From Acidimicrobiia bacterium (GTDB lineage: Bacteria; Actinomycetota; Acidimicrobiia; Spongiisociales; ZC4RG35): DNA of 57,059 nt. The notes below the pieces were generated by a model that ran no database searches, was not told where the DNA came from, and worked only from the letters and a program-made list of their open reading frames with translations. The stretch spans positions 1 to 57,059 of the forward strand of contig JANQOU010000007.1 in assembly GCA_028285585.1 (NCBI GenBank), written 5' to 3'. Of the stretch, positions 41,104 through 48,374 are shown piece by piece. The number at the start of each line of letters is the position of its first letter. Positions within the stretch are counted from its first letter, which is position 1. Made by a program: the position numbers and the translations under genes.

Positions 41104-42543
41104 TCAGCGCTTGGCGAACGTGGGGCGAGCCTCTCGAATCTTGAGCACCCGTCCCGAGAGCTTGGTTCCCGACATGGAATCGATCGCAGCGAGAGCACTC
41201 GAAGCTGGCATTTCGACGAAGCCGTAACCCTTCGACTTGCCGCTGCGAGTGGCGACCGATGCGTTGGCCACTGGGCCATGAGAGCTGAATAGACGATCGA
41301 GGTCATCAGCTGTGGTGCTCCATGGCAGGTTGCCCACGAAGATGCTCATCAACGTCTCTGAGACGGCGGGTTTCGGACGGGAAGCCGACCCTTGCCCGGA
41401 CATGCCCCGGCTCTTCTCGCTTTGAAGCTGCGGAAGCTCAGGCCTGCCGATTTGCGGCTTCATCGAGAGACGACGCTGCATCGTCATGACCGAACGACGC
41501 TGATCCTCCATCACGAGACTGACCACAGTGCCGGTTGCTCCGGCGCGCCCGGTGCGGCCTGACCGGTGGATGTAGTCCTTGTGATCGCCCGGCGGGTCAT
41601 AGTGCACGACCGTTGAGACATCATCGACGTGAATGCCTCGAGCAGCGACATCGGTGGCGACCAGGGCTGCCGCCGACCCCGTAGAGAACGCTTTCAAGGC
41701 CCGGCTCCGCTGGTTCTGGTTACGGCCGCCATGCATGGAGACGGCCTTGACACCTGCTCGCCCGAGCTGCTTGACGAGACGGTCCGCACCGTGGCGCGTG
41801 CGTGTGAACACGATGGTTTTCTCAGAAGAGCTGATGATGTCGGCGGTGTGCTCGACACGATCACTTCGCTCTACCAGCCAGAAGAGATGGGTCGCTTCTT
41901 TGACGCTTGTCATCACTGACGGAGCCTCGTGCTTCACCGGCTGACGCTGGTACTCCCGGCTGAGCCGGGCAACATCACCGTCGAGCGTCGCCGAGAAGAG
42001 AAGCGTCTGGCGCTCAGAAGCCGTTGAGTCGAGGATCCTGCGGACCGCGGGGAGGAACCCCATGTCAGCCATACGGTCAGCCTCGTCGATCACAGCGAAT
42101 GTCACATCCTCCAATCGAACATCACCCTGTTCAATCAAGTCTTCGAGACGACCTGGTGTGGCAACCAGAACATCGACACCACGGCGAAGTGCGTTACGTT
42201 GCGGGCCGTATCCGACGCCTCCGTAGATGGCGGTGATCCGTCGGCCGACCACTCGAGCGATAGGGGTTAGCTCCTTTTCGATCTGATCTGCCAGCTCCCT
42301 CGTCGGAGCGAGAATCAACGCCCTGGGGCGCTTCGACTCGGCCTTGTCGACCATGGCCAGCAGCGGCAAGCCGAACGCCAACGTCTTGCCAGAGCCCGTC
42401 GGCGCTTTGCCGCTGACATCACGGCCCGAGAGCACGTCCGGGATGGTTGCCGCTTGAACCGGGAAGGGCTCTGTGATCTCGCGTCGGGCGAGTTCGGCTC
42501 CGATGGTCTTGGGCAGCCCAAGTTCGGTGAATGAGGTTGACAT
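41104..42543 (-). CDS. DEAD-box RNA helicase with C-terminal RRM domain
   Basis: The 479-residue product has the Q motif region, Walker A APTGSGKT, PTRELADQIE, TPGRLEDL, the DEAD box (VIDEADRMADMGF), SAT (LLFSATLDGD), ATDVAARGIHVDDV and HRSGRTGRAG. After a Ser/Pro/Gln linker (about residues 365-400) comes an RRM: RNP2 IFVGNLPWS and RNP1 KSKGYGFVEM. Bacterial DEAD-box proteins usually end in a basic tail or a DbpA-type domain; a canonical eukaryote-like RRM is less common. A role in RNA unwinding during ribosome assembly or at low temperature is likely. Confidence 0.95.
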   Translation of the reverse strand: MSTSFTELGLPKTIGAELARREITEPFPVQAATIPDVLSGRDVSGKAPTGSGKTLAFGLPLLAMVDKAESKRPRALILAPTRELADQIEKELTPIARVVGRRITAIYGGVGYGPQRNALRRGVDVLVATPGRLEDLIEQGDVRLEDVTFAVIDEADRMADMGFLPAVRRILDSTASERQTLLFSATLDGDVARLSREYQRQPVKHEAPSVMTSVKEATHLFWLVERSDRVEHTADIISSSEKTIVFTRTRHGADRLVKQLGRAGVKAVSMHGGRNQNQRSRALKAFSTGSAAALVATDVAARGIHVDDVSTVVHYDPPGDHKDYIHRSGRTGRAGATGTVVSLVMEDQRRSVMTMQRRLSMKPQIGRPELPQLQSEKSRGMSGQGSASRPKPAVSETLMSIFVGNLPWSTTADDLDRLFSSHGPVANASVATRSGKSKGYGFVEMPASSALAAIDSMSGTKLSGRVLKIREARPTFAKR

Positions 42544-42775
42544 GTTTGGGCTCCAGTGATCCGGCTGGATCGATTAAATGAAGATTGCCGTCTCTCTCGA
42601 CCCGCGCTCCAAAGCAACGAGATGCCGAGTGTCGGTCGAAGAGGCGGTCCAACCGGATGAGGAAACAAAGCCGTTGGTTCGCCGGGGAAGCGACAATTCG
42701 CTGGCCTCCACCCGGTGCGGCTCCGTATCAGCCTAACGACCTGTCAGGGGTAGCCCAGGTTCTCGCAAGTCGAGC
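42544..42775. other. Spacer upstream of the helicase gene; no gene recognised
   Basis: This 232-base stretch should hold the helicase promoter and 5' leader, which may be long. Short frames here lack ribosome sites and protein-like composition. No terminator or operator was recognised. Confidence 0.4.
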
Positions 42776-42940
42776 TCAGCCTTGGCGGTCCTTGCGCTCC
42801 TGCTCGCGCCGCGCTCTCGCCGCCTTGCGTTCCCGCTCGTGACGTTCGTGTGACTCCTTGCGTTCCTTCTCGTAACGCTCGTTGGCCTCTCGACGCTCTC
42901 GCTCGTTTCGTTCAGCCTCTTCTCGATCGGACTCGGTCAT
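42776..42940 (-). CDS. Small Glu/Arg-rich single-helix protein (54 residues)
   Basis: An ATG at 42940 is preceded by GAGGAG at 8 bases and opens a 54-residue frame that starts MTESDREEAERNER and consists almost wholly of Glu, Arg, Lys and Ala, ending ERKDRQG. The repeating E/R pattern with i to i+4 opposite charges predicts a single stable alpha-helix or coiled coil; no hydrophobic core exists. The good ribosome site supports a real gene. Function unknown; nucleic-acid binding or a scaffolding role is possible. The same region on the plus strand yields only Ser/Arg-rich shadow frames. Confidence 0.65.
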   Translation of the reverse strand: MTESDREEAERNERERREANERYEKERKESHERHERERKAARARREQERKDRQG

Positions 42941-43154
42941 TGGCGGCGCTCCTCTTTGTTTGGCGCACCAGAAGGAACACCACGATGCAATGACGCTACC
43001 CCAATACGGCGGAATCGCACCATGTAGGGTTGAAGGATCAGTTTGTGGGCCTGAATGCCCACTGCGCCCGCCTCGTCTCCGTCCGTCTGGCGAAGCAATC
43101 GCAACTCATGCGAGGCGTCGACCCTGGCGGTCCGATCTCCAGAAGGAGGCAGTC

Positions 43155-43202
43155 ATGTGTTGCGCCCCTTGTATACGTTTGTCAGCTGAGCCGAGATCAT
43201 GA
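43155..43202 (+). CDS. 15-residue Cys-rich leader peptide
   Basis: A strong AAGGAGG site lies 5-6 bases before ATG 43155, which opens the short frame MCCAPCIRLSAEPRS and stops at 43202. Its stop overlaps the start of the zinc-ribbon gene by ATGA. The downstream gene lacks its own good ribosome site, so translation of this peptide probably delivers ribosomes to it. Three Cys in the first six residues could make translation sensitive to cysteine supply or bind a metal. The peptide may be purely regulatory. Confidence 0.55.
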   Translation: MCCAPCIRLSAEPRS

Positions 43203-43366
43203 GCGGAGCTCGACCGGAGGCTCGTCTCTCCCCTTCGCGACGGTGCACTGTTTGCGGTCATCCGAACCGCGAACATCGCGGCTATCTCGGCTGCACCGTT
43301 CCGCGCTGTGAGTGCGATGACTTCCAAGAACCGGAACCCCGCCTGCAAGGCAAACAAAAGAAGTAG
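43199..43366 (+). CDS. Small zinc-ribbon protein (55 residues)
   Basis: From ATG 43199 the frame encodes 55 residues with CTVCGHPNREHRGYLGC and TVPRCECDDF: a C-x2-C knuckle, a His pair and a C-x4-C-x-C knuckle, as in small stand-alone zinc ribbons common in actinomycetes. The C-terminus is Gln/Lys-rich. It probably binds one zinc ion and perhaps RNA, DNA or a protein partner. Its start is coupled by ATGA to the Cys-rich leader peptide. Opposite-strand frames over the same bases are not protein-like. Confidence 0.7.
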   Translation: MSGARPEARLSPSRRCTVCGHPNREHRGYLGCTVPRCECDDFQEPEPRLQGKQKK

Positions 43367-43482
43367 CTCATCGGCAAGGTTGTCGTGCGCCGGTCGACCT
43401 GTGGCATCGCGGAACCCAATCTCGCCTGACACGACCCGGCCATTGATCACTAGCATCCCAGCCAGGTTCAAACGGAGGACTC

Positions 43483-44046
43483 ATGGAGAAGGGCAACCAA
43501 GCAGGCTCAGTCACGGCAAGCGCACCAGCAGACACCGCGGGCGCGGCAACGACGGCCGCCGAAAGCGCCGGTGGCGGTGCGACCACGGTGGCCAACCCCG
43601 GCCAGCCGGCTTCCGCCACTGCAACCCATCCCGACGGCTCGACCACCACTACCGAGCACAACCCTGACGGCAGCACCACCATCACCGAAACCGATGCTGG
43701 GGGCAACACCACCAAGACGAACTTGAAGACCAACGCCGACGGCTCGGTGACAAGGACGGTCACCTATCCCGACGGCCAGACGGCAACGGATTCGTATCAG
43801 AGCGACTGGGCCTCAGCGACGCACGAGGACGGATCGACCACGTCACGTTGGAACGACACTTCGGACAATGAGGTGACCGACCAGTACGACAAGAACGGCA
43901 AGCTGGTGGGACGGTCGTGGGAAGGGCCGCGTGGCAACGGTTCCTATGAGTACCACGACGATGGCAGCGCCACCGCGACCGTGAATCGCCCCGACGGATC
44001 GGTCGACACCTACGAGTACGACTCCAGCGGCAACCTGAAGTCGTAG
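43483..44046 (+). CDS. Thr/Gly/Asp-rich repeat protein of unknown function
   Basis: The 187-residue product follows GGAGG with 5-base spacing. After an Ala/Thr/Gly-rich N-terminus come short imperfect repeats built on (P)DGS-T-T-T and (D)A/DGS-x-T, for example HPDGSTTTTE, NPDGSTTITE, TDAGGNTTKT and NADGSVTRT, then YPDGQTATD and RPDGSVDTYEYD. The pattern recalls YD/RHS-like beta-hairpin repeats but is far shorter than RHS proteins. No signal peptide or TM segment is visible. It is convergent with the next gene. Confidence 0.7.
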   Translation: MEKGNQAGSVTASAPADTAGAATTAAESAGGGATTVANPGQPASATATHPDGSTTTTEHNPDGSTTITETDAGGNTTKTNLKTNADGSVTRTVTYPDGQTATDSYQSDWASATHEDGSTTSRWNDTSDNEVTDQYDKNGKLVGRSWEGPRGNGSYEYHDDGSATATVNRPDGSVDTYEYDSSGNLKS

Positions 44047-44058
44047 CCCCGATCAGGT

Positions 44059-45321
44059 CTAGGGGATAGCCCCACCCACGCCTATCTTCGGCGGCGTCTC
44101 AGCGTCGCCACCGGCACCCTTGCCCGGCCGGTCTTTGGTGACCACCGAGGGGGGCGTCGTGGCAACGCTGGCCAGCACGGAGGTGCCCATCTCCTGAGCC
44201 GGTGCCGAGGCGATTGTCGTGGCCCACGACTCCGAAGCTTCGGTGGTGGCCGTCGTAGTTTCATCCCGGTTCTGGTACCAGAGATAGCCGCCACCGAGTG
44301 CGACGAGCAACCCGATGAAGATGAGGATGACGAACACGATGGACAGCTCGCTGCCGGTCGAAGACGGGTCGGCCTGAGTCCCCGACACAGCCGTCGTCGT
44401 CGTCTCCTGGATGGTCGTTGTTGTCGTCGGAGTCGTCGTCGTGGTTGTGGTGGTGGGCGCCACTCGCGTCGACCCGCCCAACATCAGGGGCGTGTCGACC
44501 CGCGTGGTCGAGTAGAACGTCCTCTTGAGGCTCGACTCGGGACCGATGCGCGGGGAGGCGTAGATCGCCGACCGACAAGTGTCGCAAGAGCCGAAGGTGC
44601 CGTCGTGAACGTGAAGCGCAAAGCCGAATCCAAGCTCGTTCCAGTCGCCGCCTGGGCCAACCAGGGAATCTATGTCGACCAAGAAGCCGGAAACGCCGTG
44701 GCCGACGAAGCCGAAGCCGTCGAATGGGACGTCCGCCAGGCTCCCGTCTTGCTGCACCTGCGACATGGACAGGCCCCAAGGGTTGGGACCATAAGTCAGG
44801 TACGGGATGGTCCCCGCCCCGCCCCAGGTGTCTGCCGGGAACGCCGCGGCCGGCACCCAGACGTCCGCTCCGGGCTTCACAGTTGGGATGGAGAGGTTGA
44901 AGTACAGCCCTCCCATGTTGTCTTCGGTCATCTCCCCGTCGTATGAGGCGAGGAACAACCCGTAGACGCCGCCGGGGACAAGGCCATTGCCAGATGTGGC
45001 GTGGACAGTCCCGTCCGGGAAAGAGGGGCCTGCGAAATCGGACGGGAGCTGGACGAGGTCGGCACCTATTGCATTGGGCCGCATCCAGGGGAAATCGTCC
45101 GCTGAGAGCGTGGCTTCACCCGACGGGTTGTCGGCGAAGCGATATGGCACTATGTCGAGAGGCATCATGTTGGATGCGAACTCGGCGCCTTGGTCCGGCG
45201 TGGCGCCTAGGTGAGTCAACACTTCTGGGACCGGATTGACAGGCTGGCCCAATGCAACACCGAGTGGAATGGCAAGGACCACCAAACTGGCTGCGATCAA
45301 GAGCTTTGTTGCCGGCCGCAT
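44059..45321 (-). CDS. Exported membrane-anchored protein with Thr-rich stalk
   Basis: The 420-residue product starts with a signal peptide (KLLIAASLVVLAIPLGVALG). Residues about 25-280 form an unrecognised extracellular domain with Trp/Gly-rich strands and one Cys pair (GSCDTCRS). A Thr-rich stalk (about 290-320) leads to a single TM segment (SIVFVILIFIGLLVALGGGYLW), followed by a Thr/Ala/Ser-rich cytoplasmic tail. It is a type I membrane protein displayed on the cell surface; its ligand is unknown. It is divergent from the amidoligase-like gene (46-base spacer). Confidence 0.78.
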   Translation of the reverse strand: MRPATKLLIAASLVVLAIPLGVALGQPVNPVPEVLTHLGATPDQGAEFASNMMPLDIVPYRFADNPSGEATLSADDFPWMRPNAIGADLVQLPSDFAGPSFPDGTVHATSGNGLVPGGVYGLFLASYDGEMTEDNMGGLYFNLSIPTVKPGADVWVPAAAFPADTWGGAGTIPYLTYGPNPWGLSMSQVQQDGSLADVPFDGFGFVGHGVSGFLVDIDSLVGPGGDWNELGFGFALHVHDGTFGSCDTCRSAIYASPRIGPESSLKRTFYSTTRVDTPLMLGGSTRVAPTTTTTTTTPTTTTTIQETTTTAVSGTQADPSSTGSELSIVFVILIFIGLLVALGGGYLWYQNRDETTTATTEASESWATTIASAPAQEMGTSVLASVATTPPSVVTKDRPGKGAGGDAETPPKIGVGGAIP

Positions 45322-45367
45322 TCGTCGAGCCTACCGACCTCGCATCAACGCGGGGCCGAGGATGACG

Positions 45368-46570
45368 ATGTTGCGTGTCGGCATCGAGCACGAGTTCCGT
45401 GTGGAGCGCTACGGAAGACAGGTCGACTTCCGTGAGGTGATTCACACCCTCGACATACCTGGTGGCCGGCTGGACCCGGGTGATCCCAACGCGTACCGGC
45501 TGCCGGCGGGGATCTCGGTGACGTGCGACGGGGAGGAGGCGGAGGTGGCCAGCCCTCCCATCGACGTAGAACCGGGCTTCTCCGCTCAAGCGTCGGCATG
45601 GATGAGAGCCGCCAGGGAAACGCTCGACGAACTGGTCGGCGACTCGTTCCAGCTGACAGGGGTGTCAACCCACATCTCTGTCTCCTGCCCCGAGGAGCAT
45701 GTGGTCAGAGCGGCTGGGATGTTCTGCCGCACCTTCGCCCCGGCACAGATGCTGATGATGGACGACCGGGACTCCCCCGGCCTCCTGGTCCGGCCCAGGT
45801 TCGGGCGAGTCGAGCTTGGCGGGGAGTTCGTCACCGGCCCTGACCTGGAGGCGGCGGTGGCGATGGCGACCGGAGGAGTCTTGATCTGCAGCCAGGTCGC
45901 GTCCCGACAACGCCGGAAACGGTCGTTGGCACCTCCGATCAGGGTGGAGATCGTCCCGTCAGTGCAACGCTACGGCTGGTACATCGATCGCGAGGCGTTC
46001 GGCATCGACCTTTACGAAGCGGGCCGGGAGGCTGCGCTGCGCCGGGAGCTGGTCGGCTCCATCACCGTGCAGAAGCTTCTCGATTCGGCCTGGGCAAAAG
46101 CAAAGCAGGCGCTCGGCAACCGGGCGTCGGCGCATGACCTGAATGCAGCCGATCGCCGGATCTCCGGAGATGACCCACTCCCCTCGGAACGGTCGCCAGG
46201 CCCGCACGCCGCAGGCGGCCCGGTCGGGCAGCCGGTCACCAAACACAACTGGCTTGTCGAGACCCTGGAGAGGCCAGGGTTCTCGGTTGAGCCCATCGCC
46301 GTCTCGTGGGATTTCACCGTCGTGAAGATCACCGGGCTGAGAGACGCCTACATCTCAGTGCCGGCAAGGGATGCCGGCCAGTTCGTCGACGAGTTGATGG
46401 AAGGAGCCCTGGACTCCGAGATCGAACGTCTCATCGAGGCCGAGCCCAACGGGTCGACTCTGGCCTGCTATGAGCAGGCCTGTCTCCGCGGTGTCTACGA
46501 CGAGGTCGCCTCTCTCGACGTTCTGGCACCACCCGAGCGCGGGCACGGTGGCCCTTTGACCACCACTTGA
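45368..46570 (+). CDS. Amidoligase/glutamate-cysteine-ligase-like protein
   Basis: The 400-residue product begins LRVGIEHEFRV, which resembles the metal-binding 'G.E.EF' strand of the glutamine-synthetase-fold ligases. TCDGEEAEVASPPI and GVSTHISVSCP occupy the places of the next acidic strand and the 'H.H..' strand of the amidoligase/GCS2 group. The C-terminal half is not recognised. If the fold is right it would join an amine to a carboxylate using ATP. ATG 45368 has GAGG 6 bases upstream; ATG 45362 is an alternative. Confidence 0.5.
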   Translation: MLRVGIEHEFRVERYGRQVDFREVIHTLDIPGGRLDPGDPNAYRLPAGISVTCDGEEAEVASPPIDVEPGFSAQASAWMRAARETLDELVGDSFQLTGVSTHISVSCPEEHVVRAAGMFCRTFAPAQMLMMDDRDSPGLLVRPRFGRVELGGEFVTGPDLEAAVAMATGGVLICSQVASRQRRKRSLAPPIRVEIVPSVQRYGWYIDREAFGIDLYEAGREAALRRELVGSITVQKLLDSAWAKAKQALGNRASAHDLNAADRRISGDDPLPSERSPGPHAAGGPVGQPVTKHNWLVETLERPGFSVEPIAVSWDFTVVKITGLRDAYISVPARDAGQFVDELMEGALDSEIERLIEAEPNGSTLACYEQACLRGVYDEVASLDVLAPPERGHGGPLTTT

Positions 46571-46591
46571 CGGGCTCTCGCGCCTAGCGTC

Positions 46592-47158
46592 ATGGCCGTG
46601 AACCGCCGAACCATCGGAATCGTGATGATGATCGGAGGGCTGGCCCTGGTACTCGCCGGCGCTCTCGGAGCGATCACATCCGGCGGGGAAAGTGAGCCCG
46701 CCTCCACGACATCGACCAGCGTCGCCGGCACACCAGCTGTCACCGAGCATCTGGCTTCGACCACAACAACTGCCCCTGGCACCGCCACGACCACCCAAGC
46801 AGCGACCACCACCACTGCTGTCGATGCTGGGACCGCGGTCCTCGCCTTCTTCGAACTGCAAGTGGCGGCTATCGAGAGCGGAGACGTTGACTTCCTCCTC
46901 TCCTCCTTGCACCCGATCGTCACCGACCTCTACAACGCAGAGCTGTGCCGGAGCTTCATCGAGAGGGAAATCCTGGCTTTGGGTGACTATCAGGCCACCG
47001 GGCAGGTGACCGGCCCGCAATCGCAGACATTCGAGACCGGGACCGCGGACGTCTACTCCCTACCCACGTCCTTCACGTTCCAGGGCGGGTCATTCGACGC
47101 GACGGCCACCTTCGCCTTCCTCGACGATGAGGTCCGCTGGTTCACCCAGTGCCGCTGA
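46592..47158 (+). CDS. Membrane-anchored protein with Thr-rich linker and NTF2/SnoaL-like domain
   Basis: The 188-residue product has an N-terminal TM anchor (TIGIVMMIGGLALVLAGALGA), a Thr/Ala-rich linker (about residues 35-75), and a C-terminal domain with VLAFFELQVAAIESGDVDFLLSSLHP, typical of the NTF2-like fold, with one Cys pair (LCRSF, TQCR). It is probably an extracytoplasmic ligand-binding or stress-related protein; function unknown. It starts 22 bases after the amidoligase-like gene and may be cotranscribed with it. Confidence 0.68.
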   Translation: MAVNRRTIGIVMMIGGLALVLAGALGAITSGGESEPASTTSTSVAGTPAVTEHLASTTTTAPGTATTTQAATTTTAVDAGTAVLAFFELQVAAIESGDVDFLLSSLHPIVTDLYNAELCRSFIEREILALGDYQATGQVTGPQSQTFETGTADVYSLPTSFTFQGGSFDATATFAFLDDEVRWFTQCR

Positions 47159-47178
47159 CCGGCAACAGATGAGCCAGA

Positions 47179-47694
47179 TCAGCGCTTGGCGAGGGGGATG
47201 ACACCTGACAACGCCAGAACGCTTCCGATGACGACGAGCCATCCCCAGCCGACGAGACCGAAGTAGTCATCGAAATACCCGCCGGCGATGGTCTCCTCCA
47301 AGACGTAGAGCATGTCACCGGTGTAGAGCGCTGCTGCCAGCGTGCCGCCGAACAACACCCAACCGGCACGACGGGCCGTGGCACCGATCAGCCCCCAGAG
47401 ACCGCCGGCCGGAACCAGCCAGAAGACCCGAGACACTACGTCGGCTCCGACCTCTGCGACCAGCGCGCCGGACCCGATGAGGATTGCCAAAAAGCCGAGT
47501 ATCGCCAGGACCTGCCCGGCTGTCGCCGAAGCCGACCCGGACCGGGTCGGGATGACCGGCGGCGTGGGCGCCGTCTGAGCCACCGGCTGTGACGGTTGCA
47601 GCGGCTGCGCTGGAGTTGAAGGGACCTGTGGCGGCGGAGGCGGTGGTGGTGTCGGTGGAGGCGTCGGAGGTGGGGTGTTTGGCGGCTGGGTCAT
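47179..47694 (-). CDS. Pro-rich membrane protein, last gene of the five-gene operon
   Basis: The 171-residue product has a Pro/Thr-rich cytoplasmic N-terminus (about residues 1-50, runs of PPPTPPP) followed by four probable TM segments (VLAILGFLAILIGSGALVAEV, VFWLVPAGGLWGLIGA, GWVLFGGTLAAALYTGDML, GWGWLVVIGSVLALSGVIPLA). The ATG at 47694 overlaps the stop of the upstream gene by ATGA. Pro-rich tails often bind SH3-like or other partners; the upstream gene product has an SH3-like C-terminus, which is suggestive. No family recognised. Confidence 0.72.
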   Translation of the reverse strand: MTQPPNTPPPTPPPTPPPPPPPQVPSTPAQPLQPSQPVAQTAPTPPVIPTRSGSASATAGQVLAILGFLAILIGSGALVAEVGADVVSRVFWLVPAGGLWGLIGATARRAGWVLFGGTLAAALYTGDMLYVLEETIAGGYFDDYFGLVGWGWLVVIGSVLALSGVIPLAKR

Positions 47695-48374
47695 GACTGC
47701 CTCTTCACCTGCGTTGCGTTGACCAAGACCTGCCAGCTCCCATCGGAGGCGGCCACCGTCGCCCAACCACCGGACTCCCCGATCAGCTGATACCAGTTGC
47801 CCGGCTCGAGGGTGGTGATCTGGCGGGTCGCATCCGCCGGATCCATGCCTGGGGTGCTCTGGGAGACATAAACCCACACCGTCTCCACCGGTGGCTGTGA
47901 CGGCGGAGCCGAGCTTGCCTCAGGTGGCGGTGGGATGGGGATGTCTTCCTGAGAGTCGATCGCTTCCTGTCTCGCGAACTGAATGGCGAGCTCGGAGAGG
48001 ACTATCGCCCCGGTCCGCGCCAGCGACTGCATCGCCATCGCTGCGGCGATCACATCACCGGCCGTGGCCTGTGAGCTTTCCAACCAGGTGGTGGTGACCA
48101 CTGCCGTGGCGGTCGCGTCCACCTCGGTGATCCCGCCGGTCTGCCGTTCCAGGTCGGCAAGGGCCAGCTCCACTGTGTTGTCGGCTCCTTCAAGAGTGCT
48201 CTGTGGCTTCCCGCCTGGCGATTCCGATCGGACTCTGACCGTCGGCCCCTCGATTTCGACCGTGGCGGTCTTGTCGCCAACACTCACGTGGTAACCCGCT
48301 CCGGCCTGGGTCACCTGTGCCGGGCCGAACCCGCTGGAGACCAGATCGTCGAGCACCTTCTTGTCTACTGCCAT
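47691..48374 (-). CDS. Unknown protein with C-terminal SH3-like domain
   Basis: The 227-residue soluble product has an N-terminal alpha/beta segment (VLDDLVSSGFGPAQVTQAG, YHVSVGDKTATVEIEG), a helical middle (AGDVIAAAMAMQSLARTGAIVLSELA), a Pro-rich linker (PIPPPPEASSAPPSQPP) and a C-terminal SH3-like piece (VWVYVSQST, GNWYQLIGESGGWATV, WQVLVNA). It starts 10 bases inside the end of the 571-residue gene and overlaps the next by ATGA, so it is made together with both. Function unknown. Confidence 0.7.
   Translation of the reverse strand: MAVDKKVLDDLVSSGFGPAQVTQAGAGYHVSVGDKTATVEIEGPTVRVRSESPGGKPQSTLEGADNTVELALADLERQTGGITEVDATATAVVTTTWLESSQATAGDVIAAAMAMQSLARTGAIVLSELAIQFARQEAIDSQEDIPIPPPPEASSAPPSQPPVETVWVYVSQSTPGMDPADATRQITTLEPGNWYQLIGESGGWATVAASDGSWQVLVNATQVKRQS

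Noticed and set aside
43106-43471. 121-residue minus-strand open frame
   Set aside because: It overlaps the zinc-ribbon gene on the other strand, has no ribosome site and no recognisable domain; the zinc-ribbon reading is better supported.
44047-44080. Possible hairpin between the convergent genes ending at 44046 and 44059
   Set aside because: The GCCCC/GGGG pairing is short, with a long loop and no T tract.
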